Assembly: GCA_024305405.1 (NCBI GenBank) | Contig: JAKNDB010000107.1 | Span: forward strand, 1,550,001 to 1,614,000 | Length of the DNA stretch: 64,000 nucleotides | From: Dirofilaria immitis | Taxonomy: Eukaryota > Nematoda > Chromadorea > Rhabditida > Onchocercidae | Direction of reading: 5' to 3' | In this document: one piece after another, positions 55,322 to 64,000 of the stretch | Layout: each line of letters starts with the position of its first letter | Numbering within the stretch: position 1 is the stretch's first letter | Program-made: the position numbers and the translations under genes | Notes under the pieces: generated by a model | Database searches by the model: none | Told to the model about the DNA's origin: nothing | Seen by the model: only the letters and a program-made list of their open reading frames with translations

Positions 55322-58300
55322 GACGAACCATCCAAATCAGATTTTTCTTTTAAAATGATGATATAAAGAAAAATTATCCAAAAATTGTAAATATTAAGTG
55401 AAAAATAAATAAAAGAATATGCTTTTTATTGGTTGAATGAAGCAAATTGTTTCAGTTGGTAAATAGCACCATTTTTATTTACTTATTTTCCAAATATCTC
55501 GCATCAACTATTTTATATTGCAACAGTAATACTAACATCTACAAATTTTAAACCTCTTTTTTTGTATTTCATAAATTTTACTATGCTCACTAAATCGAAT
55601 TATAATGATACATTGAATAAGAAACTATCTAATTAAGGGATTCATTATTACTTCATTTAAATCTCTCAGATTGAAGATGTGAATAGTAACATATTACATA
55701 TTAGTCATTTTAATAAATACCAAGAAATTCCAGTTTAGGAAAAAATATGATTGAACGGTTCTCTTCGTCACGATCGTAATATTTTCGAACGATCAAATTT
55801 TCGGTTAGCAAATAGTTTTGCACTAAAATAATTGAAAATTATCCATCAATTCATCACATCATTCGTCTTCTGCATAATTTTGCCAACATAAAATTGTCAA
55901 CGGTAAAACAGAAGTAAATGTTGTCATCAGTTTATCAATTCGGCATAATCGTTCTATGAATTTCATTCATATCATGTAATAGGAAAAATTATTCCTTGGA
56001 TTGAATTGATGTGATGAGAAACATTTTAAATTTCAATTGACTTTTCTATCCAACATTTTATAATTAAAAAAATGTACAAATTATTACTATAAGGATTATA
56101 ATATGCAAATAAATTTGAAAGATACAATATCCAAAATTTTTTTTTTTGAAAAAATACTCCAAACTTCTTTTATACAATCAATATTATGGAAAAAATCAAT
56201 AGAAATAAAATACATGCAATTCATGAATTAGTAATACTTTCTTTCGATATTATTTTGCAGGATAATATTGCAGCATGCAAATTTTTTATCTCAAATTAAT
56301 TGAGCATTTTTGATCAATTGTCATCCTTGTTTATTTCGAAAAAAATTAAACGAAAAATTGAAATATTTCAATTATACAATAACAATGTGTTTGTCGGTAA
56401 CGTATTATAATTTCGCGTTAAATGTTCTTGCTTCCGGAAAAAACTTACAGTATCAGAAATAAGCGTTTCTTTTATTTTTCAGTTTCAAACCAAATAACAT
56501 AAACAATGAAAATAACTATTTTGGTTATATAAATTATAATATTCAGCTTTTGTCGGACAAGCTTATTTACATCATTCGTTAAATTTATGCTGCTTTTGTA
56601 TCTTCATGAAATATTATTCAAACATATTATATCCCTCACATTCACTCTTTATTCCCTCGAAGATAAATAATATCATGCCGATTTATTTCGAATGAAGCAA
56701 ATTTAAGCCAGTACTGAATTTAAATAAGTTGACTATTTTTTTCAAGAAAAATCAGATTTCGTAGTTAGATGGCGAAACGGTCAGAGTGTGCACAACATGT
56801 GGATGAACAGTTATACGGAAAAAAATCTTTGTTCAGCAAATTTCTAAAAGAGCTAAGTTTGAAAATTTGAACTTTTGGATTTTAAAGAGTATGCGAATAT
56901 TTAGCAAGAACATTTTTTTTTATACTATCATAGCTCTTATCTATCGTAATTACGGTGAATTTCGGTTGAATAAATATCGTCATTCGAATTTTTAAAATAC
57001 AATCGAATAATTTATAAAAATGAGAAAAAATATAAAGATAAAAATTCATATTCAAATTCTCAGAATATGCTTGAAAAGCATTTTGATTAAATAAATATTC
57101 GTGTTTAATATTCAAAATAACTTGTAAAATTTAGAATTGGGGTAAATTTTTTGAATAATTTTAAAAATTTGAGAAATTAGGAAAATTTCCAACGAAATTC
57201 TTTTGTTAGTTTTTTACTCTTCAAAAATTTTGCTGAATTTATCTTAACTAATATTAATATTGGTAAACGATTATATCGATAGATCAAATATCATGAATTT
57301 TTCGTTTCACAAAATTTTGGTTAAAATTTAAGGCCAGATAAAAATTTATTGAAGCGATATAGCAAATCATTTATACTGCAAAAATTAGAGGAAGTTCGAA
57401 AATTTTCTTTGTATAAATCTGGAATTCATCTACTCATCAAATTCAATTTGTTTTTAAGCGGATAGATTCTGGATAACAAAAAAGTGCTGAAAAAGAAAGC
57501 CATGCTTTCTACACTTTTAAGAAAAAAAAGATCTGGCAATTATGCTTATTTAATTACGCTTAATTAACGAGTTAGATTAGAAAACTTGTTTCATATTATC
57601 AGTTGCACTGGAAGGAACGAACAAACGAATGAAAGATTAACTTGCATAGCATACTGCAATTTCAGAAAAATAAGTTCGAATTTGATACCAGTTAAGCAGT
57701 TTCTATTTTGCTAAAATTAAAATTTTTCAAACTAAGTTGATAAAACAATTAAAGCTTGATAATACATGAAGAGATTACTTTAAAAGATGATTTCACATCC
57801 TCTTCATTAAAAGCATTCTTGTTAGTTTCATCGCCCTTATTTTCCAAAATGTCCTATGTTTTTTTTCTCGGTTAACTATATGGATATGAGCATTCTCATT
57901 CCTAATTATTTTCCAATGGTGTTATTTGTTTTTTCCATTTATTCTAATAATTTTAAAGAAGTAGCTGCAAGACTGAGTCTATATGTAATAATTATTATGC
58001 TGAGAAAAATTAATAGTATCTGTTATTTAGTGCATGTATGTTTTCAATTGTCCATATCGAACTCCATATCATGAATTCTGAACTTTACACTCTGTATATC
58101 ATGTTAATATCATATCATAGTATGAATTGTGTTTTATTCACTGTGTTATTCGTAGATACAGTCATTTTATTTTAAAATATTGTATTAAAATTTTTTTCTC
58201 TCTTTAGATTTGATAATGTTTATTTTACATTATTATATTATCAGAAAATCTTTTATTAATCATAAAATTGTCTTATTTTTATCAATCATATTATCTGTAA

Positions 58301-60155
58301 ACTTTTAGCATTTTTATAAATCACATAATTCATAAAATAATTGCATTTCTTTTTCATTTCTCAAATTATTCGAACATGAAACTTTATTCATTTATAATAT
58401 AAACATATATGTATTGTGAACATAAAATTATATGAACATGAATTATATGAACATACAAAAATATGAACGATATGATAATGCAAATGTATAAATAGATAAC
58501 TTAAAACGAAAATTCTATGCGCAACTGAAATAAATGAAAAGAACAGCAATCTTTTATTCAAAAAATGAATAAATAAATAGTAAACAATTAATTAGTAACT
58601 TCGACGAAGGTAATCTTATAAAAAAATTCTACTTATAATGATACGATAAGAATGATATAATGAAATGAATGATTTGATTGATCAAATTCAAACATTCAGA
58701 ATTTTATATTGCACTAAATTCTAAAGCTATTAGTTGGTAAAAGATATCGTACATTGCTTTGAAAATCTTAATTGAATGATTAATAGTTTTTTTGCTTACC
58801 TGAGAATAAATTTAGATGCTTGATTTTTTTAAAGTTTTTTATTTAATCACCAATTGGTGACTAAATAGTTCGTTCACATTTTTAGCTTCTGATGTATAGG
58901 TTATTGAAGTAAGCACAGTGACGCATGATTGTAAAAGCAGTATATGTACAAGGAAGTTAACTTGAAACGTCATACTTGAAAAAGAAAGCTTTGAAAAATT
59001 ACATGCTTGAAAAAGCAGATAGATATGAAGTTACGAAACAACATTTACCGAAAAAAAAAAAATTTTGATAATTTTTGATGCCATTTTATTTTCGTCAACC
59101 GTTTCCATCGGCTATTTTTTTCTTTGCAATGTTTGTATTTATTAAAAGAAACTAGATTTTTGTCTTTGTTTTTGGAAATGAGAATGTAACTTTGAAGCCT
59201 ACGGCAATGAAACATTCCAAAATTCATTCAGCATCAATTTTTGGCACTGTATAGAAAATTCGTGCAGTATCAAGTATGTATCATTAACATTTAATAAATA
59301 CGCTATTAGATTCCAAATTACTGAACTTTCAAGTAATTCACTCTAAAAGAGAAAAATTCCTTGTACTTTTCGTCCTCATTCCATTTTTTCTTTGCTTCCT
59401 TGTAATTAATTTACTAAATCAAATGGGAAGATATCATTTAAACAGCATTGAAACAATAACAAGACGGGTTTAGAACATCATTTTTCTGGAAGGTTAAGGC
59501 AAAAATCAAATATTTAAAGCAGCCGAACTGGAAAATCGTTATTATCAGGCTAACATAATGGTCGGTACATGTTATATATATATGCTTCGTTATAATATGT
59601 CAGCCGTTATATAATTTATTCTGTACCAGATTAGACAAGGAAATTTCTTCGGACATATTATCGAAGATCAGTCGCCATCAAACCTATGCAATGCTTTGTG
59701 ATAATCTCATTCCGCAAAATTTAATATCTGAAATCCTAAAGCTAATTTATTTTTCTAAATCTATCTTTTTTATAACTATTTGCTATAATGTTTGCTTGGG
59801 TTTGTATATAACCGAAAACTCTTTATATTCTATAATTTCAAAAATAAGAAGTCGATTACCTAGTTTGGCAAATGCATAGAAATTAATGCAAATTAAGGAT
59901 TCCTTTTATTTCGTTTGATTTTTCTATTGCTAATAAATTTCCTTCTCAATATAGCTGCCTGTGATAGTGGTTTTTTCATTAGTTAGAAAATATTTAAATC
60001 GCGGAAAAAGTGCTTCAAATATTTTCCTATGATGCCATTATGTGAATTAGTTTGATGAAATGGTGATTTAGATTTAATATGATGAAATTTCTTATCCTTC
60101 TTAATTGTAATTTAGGACTATTATACAAGCATCTCAATTATACAAACATCTCAGG

Positions 60156-60729
60156 ATGATGAGAATCAAGTGGATCATATTACTGTTGTTATTGTTACTA
60201 CCAATAATAACAGCTGAATTCAGCGCTCCGGTGGGAACTAATAGTTCCTTAACCATTTTTGACAAGGACAAACAAGTCCTACTAAGAAGCGATCGGCTTA
60301 AAAGACAATGTGGACCTTGTGGCGTCGCACCATCACCAGTTATTGTTTGCTGCGGGGCAGCAGGGTTGAAAGAAATATTCAGAAGTTGGTGGCTACATGT
60401 AAGTTTATCCTTCATATATTTCATTCTTGAAATTTTATTTTATAAAACAATTTATCTTATAGTTCAATTAATCCTAGCAAAATTCTACAAACTAAAAGGA
60501 TTCAGAAATAGCATTGAATTAACTCACTATTTCTTGCTAGAAAACATCCATCGAAACAATGAATAGTAAAAGTTACAAAAAAAGAGAAATGAAAAAAATT
60601 AAAGAATAAAGAATTATTAAAAATGAAAAAAACAATCAATTAATCCAATAAAACCGATGAACGTTACTTAAGATACCGTTATTGCTGTTACCGATGTCAA
60701 CATCATGGTTGAAAACGATGGTCTGTTGA
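60156..60729 (+). CDS. Peptide gene copy 3: small Cys-rich preproprotein, intact
   Basis: Exon 1 60156-60398 and exon 2 60673-60729 (phase 0) give 99 residues. The start is fixed by ACATCTCAG ending one base before the ATG, as in copies 1 and 2. Parts in order: signal peptide (MMRIKWIILLLLLLLP...), pro-region SSLTIFDKDKQVLLRS, R-L-K-R site, mature QCGPCGVAPSPVIVCCG, then FRSWWLH, and a hydrophobic tail IPLLLLPMSTSW ending TGA. The exon 2 acceptor is TTAAG and not TTTCAG, so splicing may be weaker. If it is not used, the frame runs through the intron to a stop at 60566. The mature core is short with a Cys-x-x-Cys...Cys-Cys pattern. I know no named family with this layout. It is secreted and probably cleaved; target unknown. 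Confidence 0.65.
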
Positions 60730-60818
60730 AATTCTTCGAAATCATCGTCATAACTACAGCATTTCAATTCATATATTAGTGAAATGATAAAAATGAAGAC
60801 ACTGCGAAAATATTTCAA
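60636..60818 (-). other. Antisense open frame over exon 2 of peptide gene 3 (doubtful)
   Basis: The minus-strand frame reads a hydrophobic start (KYFRSVFIFIISLIYE) then CCSYDDDFEEFQQ and DIGNSNN. The acidic block is also present antisense in units 1 and 2 (DDDF-EFQ, GNSNN), where it ends in TGA. Against it: the start codon is TTG here and in unit 2 and TTC in unit 1, an in-frame stop lies just upstream, and units 1 and 2 have frame breaks before the Cys pair. Confidence 0.2.
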
Positions 60819-62099
60819 ATTTTATCTTTCTATTTTTTTATAAATGACTTATTGCATAATATAATAGACCTGATTACGATCTGTCATTATGCAATAACTA
60901 TAAACATACATGTAAAAACTCGTAAACACAATTACAAAAATTTTGCTTATGGTTTTCGAAAATTCCATTCGAAATATTGAAACTATTCATTTTCGAGAAT
61001 CATCGAAACGATGGATATTCTAAAAAAGGAGTAGGAATAAATGAAATTTGAATTTGTCTCCTCTGTTAATAAACTGTTTTATGTTAAAGGTAGTGATTCT
61101 AACAATCATTGACTAAGTAAGGAAAAGTAAACTAGATGCAAACAGAATAATAAAAATATTAATAAGAAAATATTACTTAAAATTTGACTTTTTCTTCTAC
61201 ATGCTTTTAGTTACTTACTTTTTACGTTATGCATGATTCTGAAATATTTTCATCAGCAGTGATTATCAATATGTATTGGAACTATTACGATATGATTTTT
61301 AAACCATTTTGTTCTCTCAATATATATATGATACTCTTACAGTATTCTCCCATGTATAATCTTTAAACTTTTATGCAATTCAATTTGAAAAAGATTTTTT
61401 TACTTTCATTTTCTGGAATTTCTAGAGCTTTTTTTGTAAATTCATCAGAAATAAAAATGATATTATTTCAGCTACCTATATGTATTATTGTATCAGTTAT
61501 CTACATAAATAAAAATCATTCTTATTATGTTGAATGATAAATGTAATAATTTGAAAATAAAGCTTTTGTTGGAAAAAGACGCACTGAAAGACCATGTTTG
61601 GATTATTCTATGTCGATTAAAGTGTATTACGATCAGCAAATTTTTTCCCATTTTTTGCTTGAGGTATAGTAATTTCATCAATTTTTGGAATTTCATAACA
61701 TTGAAGTTCCTATTTCATGAATGTATATTTAAAGACCAAAAATTCGGCACGTGTAATTTGATTATTAAAACAAGTGAAGAAAATTATCACTGTCGAGATA
61801 ATAAAAAGTTAAGAGGAAATTAAAATACTACTTTCCTTTGCTTACAGAAAAATAAAGAGATTTTAGAAAAGTGTGTTATTGAAATCTTGATCGCATTTAT
61901 TATTCACTAAATATGTAATCTTTCACATGATTTTTCCCAATACTATCAATGAAAGGAACTTTTTTTACTCAACTTTTTTGCTTTTATTTTTTTTTGCATA
62001 GTTATATAAAACCTATTTAAATTATAACTGTTTTCGAAAAAGTACTCATCATGTTCTATTTTGGAAATGAAAAGGAAACGGATTGAAATCATAAATTTT

Positions 62100-62183
62100 A
62101 CTTTTGGAACATTCATTACATCTTCTCGACTGTTGAATAACGAAAATGAGGAGAGGAAGAAAAAATAACTCGGAATCTTTTAC
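62100..62183 (-). pseudogene. Relic of gene E exon 1 in unit 4
   Basis: The minus-strand sequence GTAAAAGATTCCGAGTTATT aligns with the gene E start ATGAAATATTCTAAGTTATT but has no start codon and several changes. Recognised only by alignment of the flanks. Confidence 0.4.
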
Positions 62184-62359
62184 AATGAATCATCCAAATG
62201 AAATTTTTCTATTAAATTGATGATGTAGAGAAAGATTATCCGAAAATTGTAAATGTTGGTGAAAAATGAATGGAGGTTAGCAAATAACTTCATTTTTTTA
62301 TAGTGATTATTTAATCATATCTACTAATTTGGCAAATATCTTTCAATTAACTATTTTCG

Positions 62360-62825
62360 TAAAACTCGTAACTAGCAAGTTTCTATCAATATTCTGACTG
62401 AATAATTCAAATCGCTGTTTTCTTACGTACTGATTTATACGTATAATATGTAGTATGTAGCACTGATGGAATTCTGATTTGCCTACTGTTCAAATCCTAT
62501 GCATAGATTATGGATAAAGGAGGTGATTGTGTCTGCGCTTCATTCATTAGTGTTCTTTGTTTTGGTCTATTCTGCCCATCCTGCTTATTATCTTCCTTGT
62601 ATTGTAACTCCTCTCTACGTTCGCGCCTTCAGAAGATGCTGGCTAACATTGCAGTAATCTCCTCAATTAATCCACCAGCATCATCCTGCTCTCGTGGCTT
62701 TCTTTAATCCTTATCTTTTTTATGCTATACACATTTATTGTACTATTCTACAGTATTAGTTCTATTTAATCTCGCACTTTTATTTTATCGCTCTGAATAT
62801 AGTTCTATCAAATCGGTTACCAATA
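62360..62825. other. Insertion in unit 4 holding a coding-like fragment
   Basis: The match to unit 3 breaks after TTTCAATTAACTATTTT and resumes at about 62830. Between, base composition is clearly richer in G and C. The minus strand reads a hydrophilic frame of about 65 codons (KPREQDDAGGLIEEITAM, then LASIF, one TGA, RRERREELQYKEDNKQDG) with stops on both sides. The plus strand has a 65-codon Cys-containing frame (62510-62707). I favour a broken fragment of an unknown minus-strand gene that landed here. Confidence 0.4.
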
Positions 62826-64000
62826 ACTTCTGTAACAATGTTTCATATTGCAACAGCAATATTTACGTATCAAAATTTCAATCTCCTTTTTTCTCTTTCA
62901 TAAATTATTCTGTATGATTCCCATGTAATGACATATTGAACAATAAAAACAAACAAACAATAAAGATCTTTGATTGAAAAACTCTTTATTGTTAATTGAG
63001 CTGTCTTTTCACAGGAATTGTGAGGTATTTTCGAGCGATCAAATTTTAGTGAGTAATCAGTTTTTTATCGAAATTATTTAAAGTTATTTGTCAAATCAAC
63101 AAATTATTTCTCCTCTATGTAACTTTTATATCATGGTATTGTCAACAATAAAAGAGAAGCAAATGCTATCATCACTTTATTTAATGTCATATAATTAATT
63201 CATGGTTTTGTTGATACCAAATATCCAGAATAATTATTCCTTGGAATTGAAGTATTAAAAAACATTCTGAAATTCGACTGTCTCATCCTTCGTCATTCCA
63301 TGATCAGTACATACAAACAATTGTTTCTTTATGTTGAATGCAAATAAATTTGGAAAACACAATATAATACCATATAAAATGTCAGTGTTGATTTTTGAAA
63401 CTTTTTTAAAAAAGATTGTATTACGCAATCAGTTTTACGTATAGTACTTAAACGTTCTTTAACAAGATTTTCATTATTTTCGAAAAACGTTTTAAATAAT
63501 TAGTAAGATTTTCCAATTCCAGGATGCAGTTGTTTACTAATAAATTTAACACCTCTAATAATCTGAATATTCGAATCATCCAGTACCCATTTCGAATCCG
63601 AATTTAAGTTGGAACTACTGTTTTCTACCGTATATCATTTATAACACCCTTGTATGGCTTGCTATTCTTGCTAATTATGCGCACCGTGCATAAATGAGCT
63701 ACTCAAAACCAAAATTCTGTTAACATAAAAGAAAATGAAATAAATCAAAATATATGTATAGCAACTTATATCTAAGAAATATGATTGCATGTTATCAGTT
63801 CAAAAGAATGTCTAAAAAGTATCACGATGAAAAATCTGTTTTAAGATAAGACAGTAATTAATGAACAATTATCTAAGTTTCGAGCAAAAAGTTTATTCAA
63901 TCAAAGTCACAGCTACGAAATGGTATTGGGAGAAAATTTTTGTGATGTGACTTTTGCAAAATGTTTTCTTGATTTTATTACTGATTATTTTTTTCGTTGA

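Larger units (their letters stand above)
55090..61885. repeat. Tandem array unit 3
   Basis: Third unit, starting after a TTTATTTGCATTTATCATT block and ending before ATCGCATTTATTATTCAC (about 61.89 kb). It holds a gene E exon 1 relic (55230), ATCCATCAATTCATCACATC (55850), the imperfect palindrome (58671), TTTGAAGCCTACGGCAATG (59193) and the peptide gene (60156). No other gene seen. The frames at 56882-57115 and 57856-58074 lack splice or signal support. Confidence 0.72.
61890..64000. repeat. Tandem array unit 4 (cut by the window end)
   Basis: The left part of a fourth unit: gene E exon 1 relic (62100), CATATTGCAACAGCAATATT (62848, matching 55520 in unit 3), a TCAAATCAACAAATTATTTC block (63083, matching 39860, 47150 and 55855) and TATATCATTTATAACA (63630). 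A further peptide gene would be expected about 5 kb past the end. Confidence 0.65.

Noticed and set aside
53246..60729. Reading the peptide family as a known toxin or defensin family
   Set aside because: The Cys pattern and Trp-Trp tail do not match any family I can name with confidence; a function claim would be invention.

Overview
This is strongly AT-rich nuclear DNA of a nematode, most likely a filarial or other spirurid worm. The reasons are short TTTCAG-type splice acceptors, acceptor sites 0-1 nt before several ATGs (as expected for spliced-leader addition), a hedgehog-related Wart-type secreted protein, a divergent SLC6 transporter, and introns of a few hundred bases in long gene-poor spacers. 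I saw no bacterial genes, rRNA, tRNA or CRISPR.

Layout. 1-6.9 kb is non-coding, with a degenerate minisatellite near 3.1-3.4 kb. Gene A (6.93-18.55 kb, +) encodes a membrane-anchored glycoprotein-like protein: an N-terminal transmembrane segment, a compact ectodomain, then a Ser/Thr-rich exon of about 3.5 kb whose frame breaks several times. 18.6-23.1 kb is non-coding with a CA-type microsatellite. Gene B (23.07-25.75 kb, +) is an intact 250-residue Wart-like secreted protein without a Hint domain. Gene C (26.04-27.79 kb, +) is an intact 433-residue Gln/Pro-rich protein whose likely trans-splice site lies only about 250 nt after gene B, so the pair may be an operon. Gene D (30.5-37.35 kb, +) is a 15-exon SLC6-family gene with eroded sodium and substrate motifs and several frame conflicts. 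Gene E (38.58-39.32 kb, -) is a small secreted Gly/Phe-rich protein.

From about 39.0 kb to the end the window is a diverged tandem array of three complete units (about 7.4, 8.6 and 6.8 kb) and part of a fourth. Each complete unit carries one copy of an unrecognised two-exon gene for a small preproprotein (97-101 residues): signal peptide, acidic/Asn-rich pro-region, an R-x-K-R cleavage site, then a Cys-rich core starting Gln-Cys-Gly and ending in a CC pair and a Trp-Trp motif. Copies 1 and 3 are intact; copy 2 lacks one base. Units 2-4 also carry decayed relics of exon 1 of gene E. Unit 2 has acquired an LTR-like insert and an inverted-repeat element, and unit 4 an insert with coding-like sequence.

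Most frame breaks in genes A and D and in peptide copy 2 look like one missing base, usually in a homopolymer, while genes B, C and E are clean. Assembly undercalling and real decay must be separated before anything here is called a pseudogene. My by-eye counts of long homopolymers are themselves uncertain.
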